Of a stretch of DNA of 64,000 nucleotides, positions 51,396-59,829 are shown one piece after another. The notes below the pieces were generated by a model. It did no database searches, was not told the origin of the DNA, and saw only the letters and a program-made list of their open reading frames with translations. The DNA lies in NCBI GenBank assembly GCA_910586615.1, contig CAJUJP010000007.1, positions 45,801-109,800 on the forward strand, in the 5' to 3' direction. Every line of letters begins with the position of its first letter. Positions within the stretch are counted from its first letter, which is position 1. The position numbers were made by a program, and so were the translations under genes. This DNA is from an uncultured Lachnospiraceae bacterium (GTDB lineage: Bacteria; Bacillota; Clostridia; Lachnospirales; Lachnospiraceae).

Positions 51396-52220
51396 TCAGA
51401 AATCCTTCTTGTTTCTCACCGTCTCAAGATCTTCGTCCTTCTTTACCACCACCCCGATAAAAGGCAGTTCCGTCCGAAGCCTGTCTGTAGGAATCCCGCC
51501 GATCTGCAGTGCATTGATCCAGTCAATCAGTTCCGACGTACTTGGCTTCTTACGGATATCCTTCATGGAGCGGATCCAGTAGAACACCTCCATTGCATCC
51601 TGCAGCAGCTTATCTTCCACCGCGGGATAGTGGGTTCTCACAATCTCCTCCATCAGATTCTGATCCGGAAAATCAATATAGTGGAAAATACAGCGTCTTA
51701 AGAATGCGTCCGGCAGTTCCTTCTCCGCATTGGAGGTAATGATAACAATTGGCCTGTGCTTAGCCTTCACCGTTCTCTTCGTCTCATGAATATAAAATTC
51801 CATCTGATCCAGTTCCCAGAGCAGGTCGTTGGGAAATTCAAGATCCGCCTTGTCGATCTCGTCGATCAGAAGAATCACCTGTTCATCAGCCTCAAATGCC
51901 TCTCCCAGTTTACCCAGCTTAATATAGTGGGCAATGTCATCGACCCCTTCTTCACCGAACTGTCCGTCATACAGTCTCTGGATCGTATCATACATATAAA
52001 GGCCGTCCTGCGCCTTGGTGGTGGATTTGATGTTCCAGATAATCAGTTTTTTCCCCAGGGAATTGGCTACTGCCTGTGCAAGCATGGTCTTGCCTGTTCC
52101 CGGTTCTCCTTTGACAAGAAGGGGTTTCTGCAATGCAATGGCAACATTTACGCTTGCCAGAAGCTGCTCCGATGCCACATAATCTGATGTGCTGTTAAAA
52201 CTCGTATTTTGTCCGCTCAT
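51396..52220 (-). CDS. MoxR-family AAA+ ATPase
   Basis: 274 aa chaperone-type ATPase. Walker A GEPGTGKTML is near 38-47, Walker B VILLIDEIDKAD near 115-126, sensor-1 Asn is in VIITSNAEKELPDAFLRRC with an Arg finger in the same segment. The length equals a lone AAA+ module. It pairs with the downstream VWA protein, the standard MoxR-VWA couple. It begins the run MoxR-VWA-HDGYP-kinase2-kinase1, all on one strand. Confidence 0.92.
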   Translation of the reverse strand: MSGQNTSFNSTSDYVASEQLLASVNVAIALQKPLLVKGEPGTGKTMLAQAVANSLGKKLIIWNIKSTTKAQDGLYMYDTIQRLYDGQFGEEGVDDIAHYIKLGKLGEAFEADEQVILLIDEIDKADLEFPNDLLWELDQMEFYIHETKRTVKAKHRPIVIITSNAEKELPDAFLRRCIFHYIDFPDQNLMEEIVRTHYPAVEDKLLQDAMEVFYWIRSMKDIRKKPSTSELIDWINALQIGGIPTDRLRTELPFIGVVVKKDEDLETVRNKKDF

Positions 52221-52563
52221 AATGCTGTCCTTTCCGGTAAATTATTTTGTTTCAATGTAAAAACCAGCTGTACATATCTCGCTTTCTACAAAAATAACAT
52301 TTCTTGCCTATCTTATAAAATTATGTTACGATATTTCAAGTGCAAAAGCAAGAATTTGTTGCCTGCAGACAACAGTTCGTTACTGTTCTCACAGGACTTA
52401 TCATTTACTGCTAAGTCCGTACGAAAACGTATATATTGCAAGTAAAAATCCATTTGCGAAGCAAATTTTACATGGATTTTTGCCTGTTACTGGAACGGAG
52501 TGAACAGTAGCAACAGTTCAGAATGGCAGAGACAGCATGACAAAAAGAGAGGATAATTGACCT
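52221..52563. other. Divergent gap holding the hairpin-rich metF leader
   Basis: 343 bases. Plus-strand hairpins include GGACTTA/TAAGTCC near 52395-52419, AAAAATCCAT/ATGGATTTTT around a TTTGC-GAA-GCAAA core at about 52444-52481, and TGTTACTG/CAGT-AACA at about 52484-52515. A promoter-like TTGCCT (about 52303) and TACGAT lie 17 bases apart. No known SAM or cobalamin riboswitch signature was recognised. Confidence 0.5.
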
Positions 52564-53418
52564 ATGATACAAAATAATACGCACGAAAAGAAAACAAGCC
52601 TGTCTTTCGAGGTATTTCCCCCGAAAAAAGATGAAGAATTTGAAAATGTCTATCAGATTCTGCGGGATCTTGCAAAACTGAACCCGGATTTCATAAGCTG
52701 TACCTACGGCGCAGGCGGTTCCAGAGCCGGTAAGACAGTGGAAATCACATCTTTTATTCAAAAAGAACTACAAATCGATGCCATCGCACACATTACCTGC
52801 GTCGGATTCACCAGAAGCGACCTTGAAAGAAACTGTGCCGCCCTGAAAGAAGCGGGTGTAAATCATGTTCTGGCGCTTCGCGGAGACAGACCTATGTCCA
52901 TGACTGACGAGCAGTACGACCAGCGCGAATTCCACTACGCCACCGACCTCGTACAGCATTTAAAAGCAAACACAGAACTGTGCATATCCGGCGCATGTTA
53001 CCCGGAGAAACATTTTGAATCCCCCAGCCTGGAGGAAGATCTGCGTCACCTGAAGGAAAAAGTTGATGCCGGTGTGACCTCGCTCATCTCACAGATGTTC
53101 TTTGACAACGAGTTTTTCTACCGTTTTCTGGACAAGGCACGCAATCTGGGCATTCAGGTTCCGGTTCATGCAGGTATCATGCCGATCACCACGGCAAAGC
53201 AGCTCGGAACAACCGTATCACTTTCCGGCTCTTCTGTTCCCAAAGAACTGGCGGACATCATCGCCATCTACGGTGATAACAAAGAAGATATGCGTAAAGC
53301 CGGAATCGACTATGCAGTGCGCCAGATCCGCGATCTGAAAGAACACGGCGTGGATGGCATTCATATTTACTCCATGAATAAGATCAAGACGACCACGGAG
53401 ATCTGCAGCCTTATTTAA
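52564..53418 (+). CDS. metF: 5,10-methylenetetrahydrofolate reductase
   Basis: Flavoenzyme reducing methylene-THF to methyl-THF for methionine synthesis and C1 metabolism. 284 aa, the bacterial catalytic-domain length. The N-terminal SFEVFPPKKDEEFENVY has the catalytic Glu; TYGAGGSRAGKT and the folate-site ALRGDRP motif are typical. RBS is AGAGAGGA. It is monocistronic, with a long structured leader and a strong terminator. Confidence 0.95.
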   Translation: MIQNNTHEKKTSLSFEVFPPKKDEEFENVYQILRDLAKLNPDFISCTYGAGGSRAGKTVEITSFIQKELQIDAIAHITCVGFTRSDLERNCAALKEAGVNHVLALRGDRPMSMTDEQYDQREFHYATDLVQHLKANTELCISGACYPEKHFESPSLEEDLRHLKEKVDAGVTSLISQMFFDNEFFYRFLDKARNLGIQVPVHAGIMPITTAKQLGTTVSLSGSSVPKELADIIAIYGDNKEDMRKAGIDYAVRQIRDLKEHGVDGIHIYSMNKIKTTTEICSLI

Positions 53419-53450
53419 AAAGAGGCGTTCGCAGCCTCATATTCCGGAAC

Positions 53451-53465
53451 AATTTCCTGTACCAT
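53451..53465 (+). repeat. Copy of the AATTTCCT..ACCAT motif ahead of the metF terminator
   Basis: AATTTCCTGTACCAT lies between the metF stop and its terminator and is preceded by a small GAGGC-GTTC-GCAGCCTC palindrome. The same motif occurs at 23514-23528 and, with one extra T, at 59641-59656. Confidence 0.6.
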
Positions 53466-53514
53466 AGAAAACACGCTGTTATAAAGGTTAGTTCATAACA
53501 GCGTGTTCTTTCTA
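53466..53514. terminator. Bidirectional terminator between metF and gpsA
   Basis: Perfect 13-bp stem AACACGCTGTTAT / ATAACAGCGTGTT with a 12-base loop. TTCTTTCT follows on the plus strand and TTTCTA on the minus strand. Confidence 0.85.
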
Positions 53515-53540
53515 TACAGTCTCGTTTTCTTCTCTTCTGC

Positions 53541-54563
53541 CTATGCTTCCTCCGCTTCCCACGGAAGCAGGGGATTCTCGATTTTTTTATCCCGCAGCAT
53601 GAGATTCTTCACGGCCTCATCCGCCAATTGTCCGTCAAACAGAACCGAATTCACCTGCTCAATGATAGGAATCTGCACATTGTATTTCTTTGCAAGTCCC
53701 ATGGCTGCCTTGGCGGAATACACACCCTCCACCACCATCTTAACCTCGTCCATGGCCTGCTGCATTGTGTAGCCTTTTCCGATCAGAATACCTGCACGCC
53801 GGTTGCGGGAATGCATGGATGCACAGGTAACGATCAGATCACCGATACCCGTCAGCCCGCAGAATGTCTCAAATCTTCCGCCCATGGCTACGCCCAGTCT
53901 GGCGATCTCCGTGATGCCTCTCGTAATCAGCGCCGCCTTTGTGTTGTCCCCGTATCCTAACCCGTCCGCAATACCTGCTGCCAGCGCCACCACATTTTTC
54001 AAAGCCGCGCCCAGTTCAATTCCCAGCACATCCGGACTGATATATACACGAAATACCTCGTTCATAAAAACATTCTGCAGATATTCCGCAGTGACTTTCT
54101 TTTTTGCTCCTACGACAATCGTTGTGGGAATGCCGCGCCCCACTTCCTCCGCATGGGAAGGCCCGGACAAAACCGCCACCTCCGCCTGAGGCAGTTCCTC
54201 TTCTATGATCTGCGACAGAGTCAGCAAAGTCTTTTCCTCGATTCCTTTCGCCACATTGACAATCAGTTGTCCGCCTTTCACATAAGGACGCATATTGTGA
54301 GACGTACTCCGCGTATAAGGTGAGGGAACCGCCAGTACCAGCACATCCTTTCCTTCTACCGCCGCCTGCAGATCGGTTGTGAACTCCATGTCTTCGGGCA
54401 GCTTAACTCCGGGCAGTTTATCTTTATGCTCACGTTCTGTCTTAAGCATTTCGATCTCCGCTTCCACAATGGACCACACTGTCACATGATGTCCGTTTCT
54501 GTGTAAAAGAACCGCCAATGCCGTTCCCCAGCTTCCTGCGCCGATCACGCTGATATCAGCCAT
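53541..54563 (-). CDS. gpsA: Glycerol-3-phosphate dehydrogenase [NAD(P)+]
   Basis: Makes sn-glycerol-3-phosphate for phospholipids. 340 aa from MADISVIGAGSWGTALA, which holds the dinucleotide motif; GGGAGGGG precedes the ATG. The catalytic Lys is in ELGAALKNVVALAAG, and the CGLTGIGDLIVTC signature is present. It is downstream of plsY, which uses its product. Confidence 0.96.
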   Translation of the reverse strand: MADISVIGAGSWGTALAVLLHRNGHHVTVWSIVEAEIEMLKTEREHKDKLPGVKLPEDMEFTTDLQAAVEGKDVLVLAVPSPYTRSTSHNMRPYVKGGQLIVNVAKGIEEKTLLTLSQIIEEELPQAEVAVLSGPSHAEEVGRGIPTTIVVGAKKKVTAEYLQNVFMNEVFRVYISPDVLGIELGAALKNVVALAAGIADGLGYGDNTKAALITRGITEIARLGVAMGGRFETFCGLTGIGDLIVTCASMHSRNRRAGILIGKGYTMQQAMDEVKMVVEGVYSAKAAMGLAKKYNVQIPIIEQVNSVLFDGQLADEAVKNLMLRDKKIENPLLPWEAEEA

Positions 54564-54673
54564 TACTTTCCCCTCCCGCATCATTGCTTTCTTTATTTTT
54601 AGTTTCAGTACGTTTTTTCGTGTATCATTTATTTTGCCGCCTTATGCCCCGCACTTTTTATGTGCTCACTTCC

Positions 54674-55360
54674 TCAACCTGCACCCGACTGCTTATTTTC
54701 CTCGGAACCCTGCGCCTGCTTATTCTTATGACTCAGATAAGTCTTACGCTCTGTTCCGCTCAAAAGCCTCTTGATATTCTCCCTGTGCTTATAGTATGCC
54801 ATGACCGTAAGTATACCGGCTATAGCATACATCTCAATCAGAAGATTCTGGGACATACCGAAAATACCCATCTGTCCCAGCACAACAATTTCGATAAAAA
54901 ACCCGGCATATACAAGCAATGATCCAAGGGATACATAATGTGTCGTGAAAAACGCTCCGAAAAACAGGATCACACCCATGGGGATAAAATAAGGATGAAA
55001 TGCCAGAATCATTCCAGCAGTGGCAGCTATCCCTTTTCCCCCTCTGAAATTCAGATAGAAAGGAAAGTTATGTCCAAGAATTGCACCTGTCGCCGCGTAT
55101 ATTTTCAAAAGATACACCATATCCGGATAACTTTTGCCAAAAATCACGCCGGTCACTACTATGGCAAGAATACATTTCAGGATATCCCCCAGCAGAACAA
55201 GCAGCCCGGCCTTTGTACCGAGTACACGCATCGTATTGGTAGTGCCCGCATTGCCGCTTCCATAGTCCCTGATGTCAATTCCGTGCAGTTTGCCGTAAAT
55301 ATATGCGGTCTGAAACAGGCCGAATACATAGCCGATCACTAAACATATAATCCGTTCCAC
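54674..55360 (-). CDS. plsY: Acyl-phosphate:glycerol-3-phosphate acyltransferase
   Basis: Membrane enzyme for lysophosphatidate synthesis. 228 aa with about five to six spans. Family motifs are DIRDYGSGNAGTTNTMRVLG, GHNFPFYLNFRGGKGIAATAG and a later GSLL element. It begins with GTG two bases after the der TAA, with AAAGGAAA overlapping the end of der, so translation is coupled. A charged C-terminal tail (about 200-228) is longer than usual. Confidence 0.94.
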   Translation of the reverse strand: MERIICLVIGYVFGLFQTAYIYGKLHGIDIRDYGSGNAGTTNTMRVLGTKAGLLVLLGDILKCILAIVVTGVIFGKSYPDMVYLLKIYAATGAILGHNFPFYLNFRGGKGIAATAGMILAFHPYFIPMGVILFFGAFFTTHYVSLGSLLVYAGFFIEIVVLGQMGIFGMSQNLLIEMYAIAGILTVMAYYKHRENIKRLLSGTERKTYLSHKNKQAQGSEENKQSGAG

Positions 55361-55362
55361 TT

Positions 55363-56700
55363 TTACTTGTTTTCCTTTCTTTCACGTATGATGAATCTGA
55401 AGGGTGTTCCTCTGAAGCCAAATGTCTCCCTGATCTGATTTTCCAGATATCTGACATAGGAAAAATGCATCAGTTCTTTATCATTGACAAAGATCACGAA
55501 GGTCGGCGGCTTCACCGATGCCTGGGTAATATAATACAGACGAAGCCGTCTGCCTTTATCGGAAGGCGGCTGCTGCAGCGCCACTGCTTCCGCCATGATT
55601 TCGTTGAGCACACCCGTTGCAACGCGCATGGAATGATTCTCGCTGACCACATCAATCATCTCATACAGTTTCGGCAGTCTCTGCCCCGTTACCGCCGAGA
55701 TAAACATGATCTCCGCATAGGGCATGAAAGAAAGCACTCTTCTCACATTCTGGGTAAACTCGTTGACCGTCTTATTATCTTTCTCGATGGCATCCCATTT
55801 GTTCACTGCTATGATCGTAGCTTTGCCGCGGTCATGTGCGATTCCCGCGATCTTGGCATCCTGTTCCGTCACGCCTTCCGTGGCATCGATCACAAGCACG
55901 ACGATATCCGCCCGCTCCACCGCCGTAACAGTACGAATGATCATATACCGTTCCAGTTCTTCCTTGATCTTGTTCTTCCGCCGCAGTCCGGCTGTATCAA
56001 TGAACACATATTCTTTGCCGTTATGAGTGATCTCCGTATCAATGGCATCCCTTGTCGTTCCCGCAATATCCGATACGATCAGACGATTCTCACCGATCAG
56101 CCTGTTAATGATCGAAGATTTACCCACATTAGGCTTTCCTACGATGGCAATCCTGGTGCGGTCATCTTCTTCCTCCTCGATCTCTGTCTTATCAAAATAA
56201 GAAGTCACTTCATCAAGCAGTTCCCCGAACCCCAGTTTATTGGCCGCCGAAACAGGCCGCGGCTCACCGATGCCAAGATTGTAAAACTCATAGACATCTG
56301 CCATGTACTTGTTAAAATCATCTACCTTATTGACTGTCAGAACTACCGGCTTCTTAGACCGCCGCAGCATATCCGCCACTTTGGAGTCCGCGTCCACCAG
56401 CCCCTGTTTCACATCCACCATAAAAAGAATCACATCAGCCGTATCGATGGCAATCTGTGCCTGCTCTCTCATCTGTGAGAGAATGATATCTTTGCTCTCC
56501 GGCTCGATACCGCCCGTATCAATCAGTGTAAAGTTCATATCCAGCCAGGAAACATCCGCATAAATACGATCCCTTGTAATACCCGGTGTGTCCTTGACAA
56601 TTGATATATTCTCGCCTGCCAGTGCGTTAAACAATGTGGATTTGCCTACGTTCGGCCTCCCCACCACTGCAACCACCGGCCTGGATCTTTTCTTACTCAT
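55363..56700 (-). CDS. der: Ribosome biogenesis GTPase Der (EngA)
   Basis: Double GTPase for 50S assembly. 445 aa from MSKKRSRPVVAVVG; GGAGCGG precedes it. GTPase 1 has GRPNVGKST and DTGG, GTPase 2 has GKPNVGKSS, DTAG and NKWD; the C-terminal KH-like domain ends GFRGTPFRFIIRERK. Complete. It precedes plsY and follows the DUF512 gene, a common clostridial order. Confidence 0.97.
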   Translation of the reverse strand: MSKKRSRPVVAVVGRPNVGKSTLFNALAGENISIVKDTPGITRDRIYADVSWLDMNFTLIDTGGIEPESKDIILSQMREQAQIAIDTADVILFMVDVKQGLVDADSKVADMLRRSKKPVVLTVNKVDDFNKYMADVYEFYNLGIGEPRPVSAANKLGFGELLDEVTSYFDKTEIEEEEDDRTRIAIVGKPNVGKSSIINRLIGENRLIVSDIAGTTRDAIDTEITHNGKEYVFIDTAGLRRKNKIKEELERYMIIRTVTAVERADIVVLVIDATEGVTEQDAKIAGIAHDRGKATIIAVNKWDAIEKDNKTVNEFTQNVRRVLSFMPYAEIMFISAVTGQRLPKLYEMIDVVSENHSMRVATGVLNEIMAEAVALQQPPSDKGRRLRLYYITQASVKPPTFVIFVNDKELMHFSYVRYLENQIRETFGFRGTPFRFIIRERKENK

Positions 56701-56790
56701 AGGTCCGCTCCGTTCTGTGCCGTCCTCATAACAGGATTCCGGCACTCCGATGCACATTCCGCGCATTTGTCCGACATTAACGTCTGTTTG

Positions 56791-58119
56791 CTATTTTCCA
56801 AGAATTGTATGCACAAAGTCATACCCGCTTGATTTTACAATATCTACCTGTACTTGTAAAGCCTTTTCCATTTCCCCCACCGTGATATCATCCAGAAAGT
56901 AATCCTCACCACTTCGCAGGACATTCTGGGGAAGCAGGATCCGTTTTCCCAACTGCCTGCCCTGAAGCTGCCTGATGATATCCTGCCCCGTGAGCAATCC
57001 CGACACCGTAATCCGCTCACCGAAAAAATCATTGGTAACGGCATAAACATGTATGTGAAGGCCGGGAAAATGTGCTGTCATCCGTTTTGCCATATCCAGA
57101 ATAAAAGCATAAGCCAGCTGCCCGGTCACAATGGACAGTTCCTCCTCACATCCGGCATACCTGTCCGCCTCCTGCTCCACCTCTTCCATGGCTGCGGCAA
57201 ACTCCTCCTCCTGCAGCCTCAACATGCCAACACCGTTTTCCAGCTGCAGATAACCGTCATACCGCTCCGCCTCAGGCAGTTCCTGTTCCGCCAGCACGTA
57301 CCACTCGTCAGAGGCATGAATAAAATGCTTCCCCTGTTCTGCGTAAATTTTTTCCTGCCATCTGTGAATGCATTCCAGTACTTCCACTGCATCCTCTTTT
57401 GTAAAAGGTTCCAGCGGATACAGTCCGTCCCGGAACTTTGATAAACCAACCGGGACTACCGACACACTTTCCAGATGGGGCAGATAGGCTGTCAGATCTG
57501 AAATACTCCGTTCCAGCTCCGCTTTGTCATTGATTCCTTTGCACAAAACGATCTGCCCGTTCATGGTGATCCCCGCTTCGTAAAGCCTGTCCACCTGCGC
57601 AAGCGCCTTTCCCGCAAAGCGGTTGTTCAGCATTTTACATCGAAGGTCCGGATTGGTGGTCTGAAAAGAAATATTGATAGGCGACAGACGATAGCGGATA
57701 ATACGTTCCACATCCTCATCAGACATGTTGGTCAGCGTAACATAGTTCCCCTGCAGGAAAGACAGACGGGAATCATCATCCTTAAAGTAAAGTGTCTCGC
57801 GCATACCTTTCGGCATCTGGTCTATAAAACAGAAAATACATTTATTACGGCAGGAGCGATAATCGTCCATCAGGCCGTTCTCAAATTCGATTCCCAGATC
57901 TTCATCATAATCCTTGTCGATCTCCAGAAGCCATTCTTCCCCGTCCGGCTTACGGATCAGCACCTCTATATATTCATCCTGAGTCAGATACTGATAATCA
58001 AAAATATCCGTAATCTCACTGCCGTTGACCGCAAGGAGACGGTCTCCCGGTTCAATGCCCAGTTCCTCCGCAATGGAATCCTCCTGAATACGCCAAACAA
58101 TATGCTCTGTTTCTTTCAC
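56791..58119 (-). CDS. DUF512 protein: PDZ-like plus radical-SAM-type domain
   Basis: 442 aa, unknown function, widely linked to der in Firmicutes. An N-terminal PDZ-like region (about 5-70, EELGIEPGDRLLAVNG) comes first. A C-x3-C-x2-C cluster motif, CRNKCIFCFIDQMPKG, is near 91-106, followed by a radical-SAM-like barrel and the DUF512 C-terminal region. Starts with GTG behind AAAGGAG. A role in ribosome maturation is suggested by neighbourhood only. Confidence 0.9.
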   Translation of the reverse strand: MKETEHIVWRIQEDSIAEELGIEPGDRLLAVNGSEITDIFDYQYLTQDEYIEVLIRKPDGEEWLLEIDKDYDEDLGIEFENGLMDDYRSCRNKCIFCFIDQMPKGMRETLYFKDDDSRLSFLQGNYVTLTNMSDEDVERIIRYRLSPINISFQTTNPDLRCKMLNNRFAGKALAQVDRLYEAGITMNGQIVLCKGINDKAELERSISDLTAYLPHLESVSVVPVGLSKFRDGLYPLEPFTKEDAVEVLECIHRWQEKIYAEQGKHFIHASDEWYVLAEQELPEAERYDGYLQLENGVGMLRLQEEEFAAAMEEVEQEADRYAGCEEELSIVTGQLAYAFILDMAKRMTAHFPGLHIHVYAVTNDFFGERITVSGLLTGQDIIRQLQGRQLGKRILLPQNVLRSGEDYFLDDITVGEMEKALQVQVDIVKSSGYDFVHTILGK

Positions 58120-58230
58120 TTACGACTCCTTTCGGCAACCTCTTTCTTGTCATGCAGACTCAATATCAAAACTTATGTTGCAACTCGCACCTGTACTTTG
58201 CTTAACGCTTCCTATTCTACTAGAATTTCC

Positions 58231-58259
58231 TTGACGTGTCACTAGCATAATGATATAAA
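58231..58259 (+). promoter_or_regulatory. Promoter of prs
   Basis: -35 TTGACG (58231-58236), 17-base spacer, -10 TATAAA (58254-58259). The leader of about 115 bases contains the inverted repeat TGTCA-GTATA-TGACA at about 58266-58280, a possible operator. Confidence 0.7.
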
Positions 58260-58380
58260 ATAAATGTCAGTATATGACATTGTTTACCGTTCCGACTGCA
58301 CCATAAAATATGTACGATTACAACAACTGGCGTGGCTGTGAATTGTAACTCACTTTAATTACATTACGCAGGAGGGTGTC

Positions 58381-59574
58381 ATGCCTAACACAGAAGAATT
58401 AAAATATGCTATGCCGGTGGCACCGGTAAAACTACTTACTACCAAATCTGCACTGCCTCTGGCAAATAAAGTCAACGAGCATCTGGTAGAATTTCGCAAA
58501 AGTCTGGACAACAGTTTCAAAAAAGATCCCGCATTTCATGGATATATGGAAGATAATTATGTTGTAGAGGTAGAATGTCCCCGTTTCGGAAGCGGCGAGT
58601 CCAAGGGCGTCCTGACCTCTTCTGTCCGCGGTAAAGATATTTTCATCCTGATGGATGTCTGTAATCACAGTATTACCTATAAAATGAACGGCTATGTCAA
58701 TCATATGTCTCCCGATGACCATTACCAGGACTTGAAAAGAATCATTGCCGCGATCAACGGCAAGGCTCACCGGATCAACGTGATCATGCCTTTTCTCTAT
58801 GAAGGCAGGCAGCATAAAAGAAACGGACGGGAATCTCTCGACTGCGCCTATGCGATCAAGGAACTGATGGACATGGGTGTCTCCAATTTCATCACTTTTG
58901 ACGCCCATGACCCAAGAGTACAGAACTCTGTCCCGATCAGAGGCTTTGATAATTTCACGCCTCCCTACCAGTTCATACAGGCACTGCTGCGCACGGAGAA
59001 GGATCTGATCATCGACAAGGAACACACCATCGTGATCAGCCCGGACGAAGGCGCGTTGGACAGAGCCGTATATTTTGCCAACGTTCTGGGTGTAGATGCG
59101 GGCATGTTCTATAAACGGCGTGATTACTCCACTATTGTGGGTGGTAAGAATCCCATTGTGGCACATGAATTTCTCGGGGATAACATTGACGGCAAAGATG
59201 CCATTATCATTGATGATATGATCTCCTCCGGCGGCAGTATGATCGACACGGCAAAGCAGTTGAAAAAAATGAATGCAAAACGTGTTTTTATCTGCTGTAC
59301 CTTCGGTCTGTTCACAGACGGCCTGGATGCTTTTGACCAGGCTTACGAGAAATGTTATTTTGACAGAATCATCACTACCAACCTTTGCTATCAGCCGCCT
59401 TTGCTGAAAGACAAGACCTATTATCTGGAAGCGGACATGAGTAAGTTTGTTGCCTCTATCGTTGATTTTATGAATCATGATGCATCCATGGCCAATATTT
59501 ATACGCCCACCGATAAGATCCATCAGATTCTTGCCAAATACAATAACCGCGAGATGAGCGGACTTGACCTATAA
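58381..59574 (+). CDS. prs: Ribose-phosphate pyrophosphokinase
   Basis: Makes PRPP from ribose-5-phosphate and ATP for nucleotides, His and Trp. 397 aa, about 80 longer than the usual 315; the extra residues are mainly at the N-terminus and in insertions. The PRPP-binding loop is AIIIDDMISSGGSM (near 275-288), and the FDAHDPRVQ block and pyrophosphate region are recognisable. RBS is GGAGGG. The long form recurs in Clostridia and is presumably active. It is followed by repeat copies and a terminator. Confidence 0.92.
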   Translation: MPNTEELKYAMPVAPVKLLTTKSALPLANKVNEHLVEFRKSLDNSFKKDPAFHGYMEDNYVVEVECPRFGSGESKGVLTSSVRGKDIFILMDVCNHSITYKMNGYVNHMSPDDHYQDLKRIIAAINGKAHRINVIMPFLYEGRQHKRNGRESLDCAYAIKELMDMGVSNFITFDAHDPRVQNSVPIRGFDNFTPPYQFIQALLRTEKDLIIDKEHTIVISPDEGALDRAVYFANVLGVDAGMFYKRRDYSTIVGGKNPIVAHEFLGDNIDGKDAIIIDDMISSGGSMIDTAKQLKKMNAKRVFICCTFGLFTDGLDAFDQAYEKCYFDRIITTNLCYQPPLLKDKTYYLEADMSKFVASIVDFMNHDASMANIYTPTDKIHQILAKYNNREMSGLDL

Positions 59575-59656
59575 AAAAAGTAAATTTGCGAGGCAAATTA
59601 ACTTTGCGAGATCCGCTTCGCGGACTCGGATAAGCGGAGGAATTTCCTATTACCAT
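59574..59656 (+). repeat. Dispersed intergenic repeat, copy B1
   Basis: Begins AAAAAAAGTAAATTTGCGAG, continues through the palindrome ATCCGCTTCGCGGA and ends with AATTTCCTATTACCAT (59641-59656). It matches copy A at 23461-23528. Confidence 0.8.
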
Positions 59657-59714
59657 AAAAAAAGTTAATTTACGAGGCAAATTAACTTTACGAGATTCGC
59701 TTCGCGAATCTCGG
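59657..59714 (+). repeat. Dispersed intergenic repeat, copy B2
   Basis: Second copy in direct tandem with B1: AAAAAAAGTTAATTTACGAG to the palindrome GATTCGCTTCGCGAATC. It differs from B1 at about seven positions, several of them paired changes that preserve the palindrome. A weaker third fragment (GATTCGCCTGGCGAATC) follows near 59746-59762. Confidence 0.75.
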
Positions 59715-59768
59715 CCTGATTTCCTTTTGCAAATAGACTTACCTGATTCGCCTGGCGAATCTCAAAGC

Positions 59769-59812
59769 ACACGCACCCGGCAGATAAAGCCGGGTGCGTG
59801 TTTCAGGTTTTT
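59769..59812. terminator. Terminator between prs and the sensor kinase gene
   Basis: Perfect 12-bp stem ACACGCACCCGG / CCGGGTGCGTGT with a 9-base loop, then TTTCAGGTTTTT on the plus strand. Confidence 0.8.
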
Positions 59813-59829
59813 AAATATGTTTTGTTCTT

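Noticed and set aside
58432..59523. Long open frame opposite prs (363 codons)
   Set aside because: Antisense shadow; prs motifs, RBS and promoter are all on the plus strand.
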